From the NCBI GenBank assembly GCA_910574885.1, contig CAJTDD010000002.1:186001-250000 (forward strand): a stretch of DNA of 64,000 bases, in the 5' to 3' direction. Below, in pieces: positions 1 to 7,941 of this stretch. Position numbers and translations under genes: made by a program. This stretch comes from Lachnospiraceae bacterium. GTDB lineage: Bacteria; Bacillota; Clostridia; Lachnospirales; Lachnospiraceae. Numbering within the stretch: position 1 is the stretch's first letter; every line of letters begins with the position of its first letter. The notes beneath the pieces are model-generated. The model was not told where the DNA came from. It did no database searches and saw only the letters and a program-made list of their open reading frames with translations.

Positions 1-1389
1 TACGTTCAGGTTCCCGTCTTTTACCTTCACCGAGTCATTCGTCAGCGTCTTGGACGCCCCGGAACTGTATGTGACCGACGCCTCCATTCCTTTCTTGCTG
101 AAACGCTCCCCATAGGTATACTGGGTCTTTTCAGGCGGAGTATTGAGTACCAGTCCTGTCAGTTCCCCGGCGTCCAACACCTCGAAGGTCTTGCTCGCCT
201 GATTCGATTCGTCGTCCGGGTCGGTAAATGTAACCGTGTAAGTCCCTTTCTCAATGACTTTGGAAGGACTGATTTCCAGCTCCCAGTCGCCGCCTTCGGC
301 ACGATTAAATATCATCCCGCGCACTACGGCGGTTGCACCGCTCTCCTCTATACTGTCCTGAACGAATTTCTTCACATAATCCGTGTGATCCTCGCCCGTG
401 CCGTAGAGTGTTCTGTCCGGCACGGAAAACATGTCTGCCGTAATCCCGCTGAGTATATAGAACTTCCCGTCGCCGCCAAGCCAGCCATTCCCCGCAAGGC
501 TGCCCTCATCGCCAATCCTTAGCGTCCCGTTGTTCACTAAGCTGCCCTCAAGGGTCAGGGGATATCTCCGCGGGACTGTCAGCGACCCTTTGCCGGATAT
601 GGTCAGTGTCTTGCCAAAGGGAACCATCAAGCCCTCTTTATTCAATGTATAATCGCCGTACACCTGCCCGTCAGCCCCGTCAAATATGACGCCAGATTCA
701 AACTCCCGCTTGCCTGCGCTTACACTCCCCGCATCAATCCATGCCGTCCCGTCATCGTCGGAAACCAGACTGCCGCTCTGGGCCGATGTACCGTTATTCC
801 CCTTGCCAATGGATGATGTGCTGATTACGCCGCTGTTAATCTCAATCGTGCCGCAGTTAGCGTTCGCCATATCATTTCCCTGATTATCTCTAAACGTGCC
901 GCCGATTCCTGCGCTTGCAGACGCCGCGCCGACCCATGCGTCCAATGTGCCGCCCGCCTTCGCTTCAATCATCAAAGACGCATCTTCCGGCACTGCAATT
1001 GCAGCGTACCCGTCGGACTGTAACACGTTGGTTCCCTTGAGGGTTATGCTGACCTTTGCCTTTGGCGCTATGTAAACAGGATTTGCCGCAGCATGGATTC
1101 TGACACTGTCCAGTATAATCTCATGCCGCTTGCCGCTTACTACCGTCACGACATTTGCCGTCTCCTTGCCATCCGAGGTGATGACATAGCTGCCGTCTTC
1201 TGGACCGTCTTTCAGGTCGCCGCCGTTTTGCCGGTAGCCGTCCACGCTGATTTCAATATCGCCTTTTGTCAGATCCAGATTCACATTGCCGGAAGCATGC
1301 GCTGTTGCTGTCAGCCCTCCCCAAAGGAGCAATGCGGCGGCGGTTATCTGAGCCAGTTTCCATCTGATCTGTAATCGCTTCTTTTTCAT
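1..1389 (-). CDS. Secreted surface protein with Ig-like (Big_3) end, 3' part outside window
   Basis: An open frame runs from ATG at 1389 to the window edge, giving 463 codons with no stop. The start follows an AAGGGT-type ribosome binding site in GAAGAAGGGTC. Residues 1-34 look like a Sec signal peptide: MKKKRLQIRWKLAQ, then a hydrophobic AAALLLWGG stretch and an ATAHASG cleavage region. The mature part is rich in Gly, Asp, Thr and Val and looks like a beta-helix or beta-sandwich exoprotein, with runs such as GTLDAWVGAASASAGIGG. The last ~60 visible residues (GLVLNTPPEKTQYTYGE) match the bacterial Ig-like group 3 style found in Clostridia cell-surface proteins. A sortase or S-layer anchor, if present, lies beyond the window. 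I infer a cell-wall-associated or secreted protein; the ligand is unknown. Confidence 0.7.
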   Translation of the reverse strand, partial: MKKKRLQIRWKLAQITAAALLLWGGLTATAHASGNVNLDLTKGDIEISVDGYRQNGGDLKDGPEDGSYVITSDGKETANVVTVVSGKRHEIILDSVRIHAAANPVYIAPKAKVSITLKGTNVLQSDGYAAIAVPEDASLMIEAKAGGTLDAWVGAASASAGIGGTFRDNQGNDMANANCGTIEINSGVISTSSIGKGNNGTSAQSGSLVSDDDGTAWIDAGSVSAGKREFESGVIFDGADGQVYGDYTLNKEGLMVPFGKTLTISGKGSLTVPRRYPLTLEGSLVNNGTLRIGDEGSLAGNGWLGGDGKFYILSGITADMFSVPDRTLYGTGEDHTDYVKKFVQDSIEESGATAVVRGMIFNRAEGGDWELEISPSKVIEKGTYTVTFTDPDDESNQASKTFEVLDAGELTGLVLNTPPEKTQYTYGERFSKKGMEASVTYSSGASKTLTNDSVKVKDGNLNV

Positions 1390-1439
1390 ATGCTTGACCC
1401 TTCTTCTATTTCATGGCTTTACAGTAAAATTACGTGATA

Positions 1440-1468
1440 AGTATAACATAACCCGTCTGCATTTTCCA
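1440..1468 (-). promoter_or_regulatory. Probable sigma-A promoter of the surface protein gene
   Basis: On the minus strand a TGGAAA -35-like hexamer and a TATACT -10 are 17 nt apart, with the start codon about 50 nt downstream. The -35 matches consensus at four of six positions, so this is only a fair candidate. Confidence 0.4.
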
Positions 1469-1522
1469 GAACAACCTCTTTGGCGTTATTGAAAATTTCT
1501 CCCAATCAATCCCTCAGATTCC

Positions 1523-1551
1523 TTGAATTTTATGTCGAAAATTGTTATGAT
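1523..1551 (+). promoter_or_regulatory. Probable sigma-A promoter of the low-complexity membrane protein gene
   Basis: TTGAAT and TATGAT are separated by exactly 17 nt on the plus strand, about 90 nt before the GTG start at 1638. Confidence 0.6.
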
Positions 1552-1637
1552 AGAAAGGCAGATGATTGTTCAGATAATTGACTTTGGAAAACCTGCCGGG
1601 TTTTCTGTTGTCATTCACACAAAAGGAGGGAGTAATT

Positions 1638-2786
1638 GTGTCAGATGAAATGAATATCGTCAACAACAAAACAAAGGAAAACATTGCAGAAACATGTTCT
1701 GGGGAGGACAAAGGGGTTAAGGATGAGAATAAGATTGTTCCTATAAATAAGGCCAGTTCTGCGTACTCTGAAAATGCCGCATCTACGGCTGAATTGGCGG
1801 CTCAGCTTGTCGCCCAGTATGCGGCTCTTGCGGCTAATCAGTCTGGTATTTATGCCGCCAGCCAAATCTCTGCCTATCATAATGCGCCGTCCGCTGCTCA
1901 GGCACAGTTGGCAATACATGCCGCCAGTTTATCGGCAGGGCAGCCTGTGGATCCAACTGCCACACAGTCTGCAAACCTGCCGGTAACGGATACAGCTTCC
2001 CGTTTCGGATTTCAGCCTGTAACAGGAACGGCCACACAGACAGGTTCTCAGCCAATGACGGCAACGGCAGCCCAGACAGACTCTCAAGCGGCAGCGGCTA
2101 CACAGGTACAGCCCCAACCGGGCACGGCTGCTCAGACACAATCTCAATCGGGAGTGGAAGCTTTCACACAGACACAGTCTCAATCGGGCGCAGTAGCTTC
2201 TACACAGACGCAGTCTCAACCGGCAGCGACAGCTTCCACACAGGCGGGAGTTCAGTCTGCAACAAGCACAGATGCTCAGACAGGATTTGCCAATACTTCT
2301 GATGTAGAAACCGCTTCTAACTCTTCTGCCGGGCAAGGGGTGAATGCTGCCGACTATATGGAAACGGAACCTGACGATGAGCCCAGACGCGGCAGCCTGA
2401 GACGCCGTTTCTTCCGCTCCGAGCCTGAGGATGACTTTGATTTTGACGAGGAAGAACGCCCAAAGAAACGTTTCTTCCGATTCCGCTCAGCCAATGAGGA
2501 GGAATCCAGAGACAAACTGATTCTGTCTCGGATTAAGGACGAAGACCTTATGGAATACCTTGCCCTAGAACAACGGAGAATCGAATTTCTTCAACAGGCA
2601 AAAGAAGCGAAGGAAAAGCGCATCCTGATTGCATTCCAGCTATTGATTTCACTGGCTGCCATCGTTGCGATTACTTATCTGTTACAGGATAATCCGACAA
2701 TCCTTATCAGTATCCTGTATATTGTTGGAATCGTCGCGGCTCTTAACGTATGGAAGAATCCCCATGATAAGGGCAGGAAACGCTGA
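1638..2786 (+). CDS. Low-complexity Gln/Thr/Ala-rich protein with C-terminal membrane hairpin
   Basis: I place the start at GTG 1638 because AAAGGAGGG lies just before it; the frame is open further upstream but without a binding site. The product is 382 residues. Residues ~45-115 are Ala/Gln-rich and ~120-235 are a repetitive tract of Thr, Gln, Ser and Ala (recurring TQTQSQ and AAQTQSQ units). A strongly acidic/basic segment follows (EPEDDFDFDEEERPKKRFF), then a charged helical stretch likely to be coiled coil (residues ~300-330). Two hydrophobic segments at ~335-372 form a membrane hairpin, and the tail KNPHDKGRKR is basic. There is no signal peptide, so the long N-terminal region is probably cytoplasmic. 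I do not recognise a family. It is a single-gene unit with its own promoter and a terminator directly after it. Confidence 0.75.
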   Translation: MSDEMNIVNNKTKENIAETCSGEDKGVKDENKIVPINKASSAYSENAASTAELAAQLVAQYAALAANQSGIYAASQISAYHNAPSAAQAQLAIHAASLSAGQPVDPTATQSANLPVTDTASRFGFQPVTGTATQTGSQPMTATAAQTDSQAAAATQVQPQPGTAAQTQSQSGVEAFTQTQSQSGAVASTQTQSQPAATASTQAGVQSATSTDAQTGFANTSDVETASNSSAGQGVNAADYMETEPDDEPRRGSLRRRFFRSEPEDDFDFDEEERPKKRFFRFRSANEEESRDKLILSRIKDEDLMEYLALEQRRIEFLQQAKEAKEKRILIAFQLLISLAAIVAITYLLQDNPTILISILYIVGIVAALNVWKNPHDKGRKR

Positions 2787-2793
2787 GATACAA

Positions 2794-2825
2794 AAGGGAG
2801 CTGTCTTTTGACACTCCCTTCTTTT
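2794..2825. terminator. Bidirectional intrinsic terminator
   Basis: AAGGGAG pairs with CTCCCTT, with an inner TGTC/GACA pair around TTTT and one bulged base. T-rich sequence follows on both strands, so it can serve the plus-strand gene before it and spmB on the minus strand. Confidence 0.75.
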
Positions 2826-3352
2826 TATATCATCAGCCCCGCCAATATCACACTGGCAATCAATCCCGCCAGCGTAGAGAGCAGCGCGCCCGTCAGCGTA
2901 TAACGCGTCTTCGTCACCTTCGCCGTCATGAAATACACACTCATCGTATAGAAAATCGTCTCCGTGCAGGACATACTGATAGACCCAATCAATCCTATGT
3001 AAGAATCTGTCCCGAATTCTTTGAACAAATCCAGCAATAGCCCTGTTGCCGCCGAGGACGAGAACATCTTGACTACCGTCAGCGGGACAAGCTCCCCCGG
3101 GAAACCAAAAGAACCCGTAACACTTCCGATTATTTCCGAGATAAATCCTAAAAACCCCGACGCCCGCAGGATTCCCACGGCAACCATCAGCCCTACCAAC
3201 GTCGGCATAATCTTAATGACTGTAAAAAAACCGCTTTTAGCTCCCTTGATAAAAGTATCGTATACATTTACCTCCATCAGGATTCCATAACTAATGATTC
3301 CGAAGATTACCAGCGGCACGATAAAGTCGGTCATAAACAATAATAACTTCAC
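2825..3352 (-). CDS. spmB: Spore maturation protein B
   Basis: A 175-residue polytopic membrane protein of the nucleoside-recognition (Gate) family. Visible features are N-terminal membrane segments (FIVPLVIFGIISYGILM), the motif IMPTLVGLMVAVGILRASG, and the conserved FSSSAATGLLLD and SMSCTETIFYT stretches. Length fits SpmB. In Bacillus subtilis spmA and spmB act in the mother cell during spore-core dehydration and are transcribed by sigma-E with dacB. Here spmB stands alone after proS, with no spmA next to it. The start is GTG, with a weak GGGGAC ribosome binding site. A perfect sigma-E-like -10 lies about 35 nt upstream, and the terminator at 3444-3478 separates the gene from proS. Confidence 0.9.
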   Translation of the reverse strand: MKLLLFMTDFIVPLVIFGIISYGILMEVNVYDTFIKGAKSGFFTVIKIMPTLVGLMVAVGILRASGFLGFISEIIGSVTGSFGFPGELVPLTVVKMFSSSAATGLLLDLFKEFGTDSYIGLIGSISMSCTETIFYTMSVYFMTAKVTKTRYTLTGALLSTLAGLIASVILAGLMI

Positions 3353-3386
3353 ACGGCGTCCCCATTTTCATACAAAGCTTATTCTT

Positions 3387-3413
3387 ATTGTATGTGGGCA
3401 ATATCCATTTTAT
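3387..3413 (-). promoter_or_regulatory. Sigma-E-type sporulation promoter of spmB
   Basis: On the minus strand ATA, then 16 nt, then CATACAATA match the sigma-E consensus (ATA, 16-18 nt, cATAcAaT). It sits downstream of the proS terminator and ~35 nt before the spmB GTG, which leaves a short leader. The known sigma-E control of spmAB in Bacillus supports the reading. Confidence 0.65.
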
Positions 3414-3443
3414 GAAGCTATAAGCCTGCATCTTGCCGCTTCC

Positions 3444-3478
3444 AAAAAAGGCCAGATGCTGCATGCACCTGACCTTTT
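3444..3478 (-). terminator. Intrinsic terminator of proS
   Basis: On the minus strand AAAAGGTCAG pairs with CTGGCCTTTT (one G-U) around a ~12-nt loop, followed by a T run. It lies ~60 nt after the proS stop. Confidence 0.75.
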
Positions 3479-3534
3479 CCTATATTCTCCATAAAATGCA
3501 TGACTGCCGCTTACTATCCGCCTCTTACGCCAAA

Positions 3535-4974
3535 TTAGTATGACTTGCCCCAGTAAGCCATGTGTTTTGCCGGTTTGCCGCACCAGATACATTTGTCTGA
3601 AATCATATCCTCGTCCTCAATCAGACATCTGGTCGCCGCGCCGCCTGTCACATACTTCACTTCACCTTCACACTCCGGATCGCCACACCAGCATGCCTTC
3701 ACGAATCCACGGTTCTTCTTGAACTTCTCTGTCATCTCATCCATCGTGACCGCTGTGTCAATGTGTCCCTGAAGGAACTCATTTGCCCGGTCATACATAT
3801 CCTGCTGGATCGTCTCTAAAATCTCGCGGAGCTTAACAGCAATCTCATCCATAGAAACCACAATCTTCTCACGGGTATCCCGGCGTACCACAATTACCTG
3901 GTTCTTCTCAAGATCCTTAGGCCCAATCTCGATACGTGTCGGAATTCCTAACATCTCCTGCTCAGAGAACTTCCATCCCGGACTCTTCTCGGAATCATCA
4001 ATCTTCACTCTGTATCCAGCTTTCTTGAGTTCATCTAAAAGCGCGTGAGCCTTGTCAAGAACGCCCTCCTTGTGCTGTGCGATAGGAATTACCCGGCACT
4101 CCACAGGAGCTACATGTGGAGGCAGTACCAGCCCGTCGTCATCGCCGTGAACCATGATCAGCGCGCCGATACTTCTGGTGGACCATCCCCATGAAGTCTC
4201 GTATACACTCTGAAGCTCATTGTTCTTATCTACATATTTGATATCAAATGCATCCGGGAATCCGCTTCCGAAGAAATGGCTGGTGGCTGACTGCAGCGCC
4301 TTACCGTCATGCATCAATGCTTCGATGGTATAGGTATCCTGCGCCCCCGCAAACTTCTCATGTTCTGCCTTTCTTCCTGATACAAACGGAATCGCCAGTG
4401 TCTCTTTGTAGCAATCCTCATATACATGGAGCATCTGGATAGTACGCTCCTCTGCTTCCTCATAAGTCGCATGGATGGTATGCCCCTCCTGCCACAGGAA
4501 TTCCCTGGAACGCAAGAAAGGTCTGGTGGTCTTCTCCCAACGGAGTACGGAATTCCACTGATTCCATACCTTAGGAAGATCTCTGTAGGACTTGACCGTC
4601 CTTGCCCACAAATCACAGAATAATGTCTCAGATGTCGGACGGATACACAGCCTCTCCTGCAACCTCTCCATACCGCCGTGTGTTACCCATGCTACCTCCG
4701 GCGCAAAACCGTCTACATGGTCAGCCTCTTTCTCAAGAAGCGCCTCCGGAATCAACAGCGGAAGGGATACGTTCTCCACTCCGGTTTCTTTAAATCTCTT
4801 GTCCAAATCAGCCTGAATCAGCTCCCAAATCGCATATCCATTCGGAAGGTAATTCAGACATCCCTTAACACTTGAATAATCACACAATTCTGCCTCGCGT
4901 ACCACATCCGTATACCACTGTGCGAAATTCTCTTCTCTGGATGTGATATTTTTTACCAGTTTTTCCTTTGCCAT
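3535..4974 (-). CDS. proS: Prolyl-tRNA synthetase, archaeal/eukaryotic-type
   Basis: 479 residues from ATG 4974, which has AAAAGGAG upstream; a longer in-frame start at 5049 lacks a binding site. This is a class II synthetase of the shorter ProS type 3, without the bacterial editing insertion. Motif 2 and motif 3 regions are seen around RPTSETLFCDLWARTVKSYR and QSVYETSWGWSTRSIGALIM. The C-terminus carries the typical Cys-rich zinc region (CWCGDPECEGE ... CIWCGKPAKH) and ends in Tyr. It charges tRNA-Pro in the cytosol. Control is by a T-box leader with a proline specifier. An array of 64-bp repeats lies between that leader and the start codon, making an unusually long 450-nt untranslated spacer. 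Confidence 0.95.
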   Translation of the reverse strand: MAKEKLVKNITSREENFAQWYTDVVREAELCDYSSVKGCLNYLPNGYAIWELIQADLDKRFKETGVENVSLPLLIPEALLEKEADHVDGFAPEVAWVTHGGMERLQERLCIRPTSETLFCDLWARTVKSYRDLPKVWNQWNSVLRWEKTTRPFLRSREFLWQEGHTIHATYEEAEERTIQMLHVYEDCYKETLAIPFVSGRKAEHEKFAGAQDTYTIEALMHDGKALQSATSHFFGSGFPDAFDIKYVDKNNELQSVYETSWGWSTRSIGALIMVHGDDDGLVLPPHVAPVECRVIPIAQHKEGVLDKAHALLDELKKAGYRVKIDDSEKSPGWKFSEQEMLGIPTRIEIGPKDLEKNQVIVVRRDTREKIVVSMDEIAVKLREILETIQQDMYDRANEFLQGHIDTAVTMDEMTEKFKKNRGFVKACWCGDPECEGEVKYVTGGAATRCLIEDEDMISDKCIWCGKPAKHMAYWGKSY

Positions 4975-5095
4975 GTTTCTCTTCTCCTTTTCTTTTCCGG
5001 CAGGGCCCTTGCTCCACCATATTCTCAGCACTCCCAGATTCATGGACATCTTCTAAAAGTACTCTCGTTGTCGGAAGTATCCTCGGTCTCGGTAA

Positions 5096-5415
5096 TCGTA
5101 CCCCAAAGGGCACACCGTAATTCATGCCCCTTGTGGGTCTGGTAGACTTCGTCCAATAAGGTATACCCACAGGGCATCCCGTAATTCATGCCCCTGACGG
5201 GGCGGGTGGACTTCGTCCATAAAGGTATACCCACAGGGCATCCCGTAATTCATGCCCCTGACGGGGCGGGTGGACTTCGTCCATAAAGGTATACCCACAG
5301 GGCATCCCGCAATTCATGCCCCTAACGGGGCGGGTGGACTTCGTCCATAAAGGTATACCCACAGGGCATCCCGCAATTCATGCCCCTGACGGGGCGGGTG
5401 GACTTCGTCCATAAA
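5096..5415 (+). repeat. Tandem array of a 64-bp structured repeat (five units)
   Basis: Four near-identical 64-bp units start at 5160, 5224, 5288 and 5352, and a degenerate unit occupies 5096-5159. Each contains GGTATACCCACAGGGCAT, a CCCCTGACGGGG hairpin and a GGACTTCGTCC mini-hairpin. Another array of the same unit lies at 31391-31556 in the opposite orientation, a single diverged copy at 44073-44140 and a fragment at 15751-15780. There are no spacers, and the period is not a multiple of three, so it is neither CRISPR nor coding. Confidence 0.9.
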
Positions 5416-5426
5416 GGTATAACAAT

Positions 5427-5712
5427 AAAAAACACCGGACCTTCGACTCCCAAAAAATAAAAGGGACCGAAAAGCTCGGCGGTACCACCCTAGTTAACTG
5501 CGACCCTTTCGCAGTTCTCTCTTTATCGCCATTAACGCTGACGTCACGCTGCATTTTCACACAGCGGCTCCAAGGTAGGTTCGTTACAGGTCAATCCAAG
5601 AATCTTCCAGCCAAAGGATTCTCTCTCTGTCGGACTACGTATGCAGCTACTATTCCTCTTCACAGCCAAGCCCCGCCTCTGCAACCAACATTGCCAGCGG
5701 GGTTTTAAGTTT
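5427..5712 (-). promoter_or_regulatory. T-box riboswitch (proline specifier) upstream of proS
   Basis: The minus strand carries AGGGTGGTACCGCC (5478-5491), the T-box antiterminator sequence. A specifier region reads GAA-CCT-A, with the CCU proline codon at 5577-5579. A competing terminator uses the T-box strand (ACCG...CTTTTCG.TCCC) and a 3' arm (GGGA..CGAAG...CGGT) followed by GTTTTTT (5427-5433). In this class uncharged tRNA-Pro stabilises the antiterminator and allows readthrough. The CCU specifier agrees with the downstream gene being proS. The leader begins near 5712, given the promoter at 5720-5748. Confidence 0.9.
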
Positions 5713-5719
5713 GAATGTA

Positions 5720-5748
5720 ATTCTAATAGATGGGACGATATTTGTCAA
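5720..5748 (-). promoter_or_regulatory. Sigma-A promoter of the T-box-proS transcript
   Basis: A perfect TTGACA and TAGAAT are separated by 17 nt on the minus strand, directly upstream of the T-box leader. Confidence 0.8.
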
Positions 5749-5785
5749 GGGGATTTTTTTCACGCCACCCTCTGCCCCTTCCTTC

Positions 5786-6754
5786 TTACCGCACCAAAAT
5801 ATACACAAAAAATACCAGATACGCCAACAAAAACACGATACCTTCACTCTTACGGATCTCACGTTTGCTCAACGCCGCCAAATACACAAGCAGGCTCGCC
5901 CCTATCAGAATCACGGTATCATACACCGCCGTAATATCCATCACAATCGGCGTAATCGTCGCAGAAGCCCCCAAAATCAGAAGGATATTAAAAATATTTG
6001 AGCCGACCACATTTCCCACAGCAAGGTCATTCTCTCCTTTGCCCGCCGCCACGACAGACGTAACCAGTTCCGGCAGCGACGTCCCTAATGCCACAATCGT
6101 AAGTCCGATAAACGTCTGACTCAGCCCGAACCGCACCGCAATCGCACTGGCGCTGTCCACCACCAGATTTCCGCCCAATACAATTCCCGCGAGGCCGCAT
6201 CCGATATACAACGCACTGTTCGCCGGGCTTAAAACCTTATACTCATCCGCATCGTCTACTTCCTGCCTGTCCCTCGCCGCAAGAGCCTCCGTCACAGTTG
6301 CATACAGGAAAATCAGGAACAGCACAAGAAACAGCATTCCGCCCCACCTTCCAAGGACGAACTTCCCGCCGCCGCTCAAAACCTTTGTAACCGAGAAATC
6401 CGAATTCAACAGAAGCAGAATAACCGTAATAAATATAGAGAAAGGAAATTCTTTCTTTAGCAACGACCATTTTGCCTGAACCGGGTTCACCAGCGCACAA
6501 CACCCCAACACCACCAACAGATTAAAAATATTCGACCCAAGCACATTACTCACCGCAAGGTCGTTATCCCCACGCATCGCCGCCGTAACGCTGACAGAAA
6601 ACTCTGGCATACTCGTCCCAAACGCCACCACAGTAAGCCCAATCACGATTGTCGGCACCTTCAAAAGCCGCGCTACGCTGGAACTTCCATCCACAAAATA
6701 ATCTGCCCCTTTAATCAACAACACAAAACCGATAATCAACAATATGTAATCCAT
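5786..6754 (-). CDS. Calcium/sodium antiporter, CaCA family (YrbG-type)
   Basis: 322 residues with about ten membrane segments and the two inverted alpha-repeats of the cation/Ca2+ exchanger family. The first repeat has [17 protein letters not shown] and [12 protein letters not shown]; the second has [17 protein letters not shown] and [12 protein letters not shown]. The acidic and polar residues of these motifs bind the exchanged cations. It probably exports Ca2+ in exchange for Na+ or H+ at the cytoplasmic membrane; ion specificity cannot be read from sequence. The gene is monocistronic between proS and the divergent RluA gene, and its ribosome binding site is weak (GGGATAAG). Confidence 0.9.
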   Translation of the reverse strand: MDYILLIIGFVLLIKGADYFVDGSSSVARLLKVPTIVIGLTVVAFGTSMPEFSVSVTAAMRGDNDLAVSNVLGSNIFNLLVVLGCCALVNPVQAKWSLLKKEFPFSIFITVILLLLNSDFSVTKVLSGGGKFVLGRWGGMLFLVLFLIFLYATVTEALAARDRQEVDDADEYKVLSPANSALYIGCGLAGIVLGGNLVVDSASAIAVRFGLSQTFIGLTIVALGTSLPELVTSVVAAGKGENDLAVGNVVGSNIFNILLILGASATITPIVMDITAVYDTVILIGASLLVYLAALSKREIRKSEGIVFLLAYLVFFVYILVR

Positions 6755-6846
6755 CTTATCCCGTCCCCAATTTCTATTTGCATATTTTCACACACTATGA
6801 TTAAATGATAAGAGTAGATTGAATGAAAGTCAAGGAGAATTCTTAT

Positions 6847-7536
6847 ATGATAACAAACACATTAGAAATATTATATGAAGACAATCATATCATAGTATGT
6901 GTCAAACCCCACGGCATTGCTACCCAAAGCCGGAAAACAGGCTCCCCCGACATGGTAAATCTCCTCAAGAACCATATCCATAAGACCTCCCGCACCAAAG
7001 GAGAACCCTATCTCGCCGTCATCCACCGCCTGGACCAGCCCGTGACCGGGCTCCTCGTCTTCGCCAAGACCCCCTTCGCCGCCCGGGAACTCAGCCGCCA
7101 GCTAAAAACCCAGGGCTTCGGCAAGTATTACCGCGCCCTCGTAGAAGGGCGTCCCAAAACTTCCGAAGGCATCCTCGAACATTACCTCGCCAAAGACCCC
7201 CGCACCAACCTCTCCCGAGTCTGCCGCCCCGAAACCCGCGACGCCAAACTCGCAAGGCTACGCTACTTTACCGTCCCAGACAGCCACAGATACTTTTCCG
7301 GCGAATACGCAAACCTGCCAAACGTCACCGAATTAGAAATCAAACTAGACACCGGACGCCACCACCAGATCCGCGTCCAATTGTCCCATATAGGCTGCCC
7401 CATCATCGGCGACACAAAATACAACCCCAACTGCATAGCCTCCCCCCTATGGCGGAACATCTGCCTTTGCGCCTACCGCTTAGACTTCTACCACCCCAAG
7501 ACCCACAAACTCCTCCGCTTCCACTTATGCGACTAA
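6847..7536 (+). CDS. RluA-family pseudouridine synthase
   Basis: 229 residues from ATG 6847, chosen because AAGGAG is nine bases upstream; an ATG at 6823 is also in frame. The catalytic motif is visible as VIHRLDQPVTGLLVFAKT, where the Asp of HRLD is the nucleophile. The KPHGIATQ and RHHQIRVQLSHIGCPIIGD motifs are typical of the RluA/RluC/RluD group. It isomerises uridines in rRNA or tRNA. There is no S4 domain in front, which fits the shorter YjbO/YtzG-like members; the target site is not predictable. The gene is convergent with spoVG. Confidence 0.9.
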   Translation: MITNTLEILYEDNHIIVCVKPHGIATQSRKTGSPDMVNLLKNHIHKTSRTKGEPYLAVIHRLDQPVTGLLVFAKTPFAARELSRQLKTQGFGKYYRALVEGRPKTSEGILEHYLAKDPRTNLSRVCRPETRDAKLARLRYFTVPDSHRYFSGEYANLPNVTELEIKLDTGRHHQIRVQLSHIGCPIIGDTKYNPNCIASPLWRNICLCAYRLDFYHPKTHKLLRFHLCD

Positions 7537-7574
7537 TCTCCGAACCACCGTCCACCCAGGAATAATCCCCACAG

Positions 7575-7600
7575 AAAAAGAGGGCATCTTACTCGCCCTC
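7575..7600 (-). terminator. Intrinsic terminator overlapping the spoVG stop
   Basis: On the minus strand GAGGGC pairs with GCCCTC and is followed by TTTTTC. The loop contains the spoVG TAA stop, so the last codons form one arm. Confidence 0.8.
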
Positions 7601-7858
7601 TTCCTCCAATGCTTCTTCGTACTTCTCAAGGATAATACTCTGTATGCGCTCTCTTGTTCCTGAGTTAATCGGATGTGCAATATCTCGATACTCTCCGTCC
7701 ACTGCTTTCTTGCTTGGCATAGCGATAAAGAGTCCCTTCTCACCCTCGATGACTTTAATATCATGTACCACAAACTCCTCGTCCATCGTAATGGACACAA
7801 CTGCCTTGAGTTTGCCTTCCTTTGCCACCTTTCTCACGCGTACATCTGTAATCTGCAT
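7589..7858 (-). CDS. spoVG: SpoVG, RNA-binding regulator
   Basis: 89 residues starting [11 protein letters not shown] and containing the family hallmarks [31 protein letters not shown] and [14 protein letters not shown] [14 protein letters not shown]. The length is normal. SpoVG proteins bind nucleic acids and influence sporulation, cell division and exported factors in Firmicutes. An AAGGAG lies immediately before the ATG, too close to act well; GAAAGGGG about 11 nt upstream is the likelier binding site. The gene follows glgD with ~70 nt between. Confidence 0.95.
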   Translation of the reverse strand: MQITDVRVRKVAKEGKLKAVVSITMDEEFVVHDIKVIEGEKGLFIAMPSKKAVDGEYRDIAHPINSGTRERIQSIILEKYEEALEEEGE

Positions 7859-7923
7859 CTCCTTACTTGCCCCTTTCTTCCTAAAGGAACCGGCGCGGAA
7901 ATCCCCTCATCCGGCTCCTGGCT

Positions 7924-7941
7924 TATGCACTATAGTGCATA
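7924..7941. repeat. Perfect 18-bp palindrome at the glgD stop
   Basis: TATGCACTATAGTGCATA is self-complementary over all 18 bases and includes the glgD stop codon (TAG). It has no T run, so it is not an obvious terminator. It might be an operator for spoVG or a chance feature of the gene end. Confidence 0.5.

Noticed and set aside
5040..5234. Open frames through the 64-bp repeats (also 31428-31760)
   Set aside because: The repeat period is not a multiple of three, so frames arise by chance, and no ribosome binding site is present.
5160..5415. CRISPR-like tandem repeats
   Set aside because: Units follow each other directly without variable spacers, and the 64-bp unit is much longer than CRISPR repeats; no cas gene is nearby.
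5656..5705. CCCCGC/GCGGGG hairpin as a separate terminator
   Set aside because: On the minus strand it lies within the start of the T-box leader and has no following T run; on the plus strand there is no gene before it.
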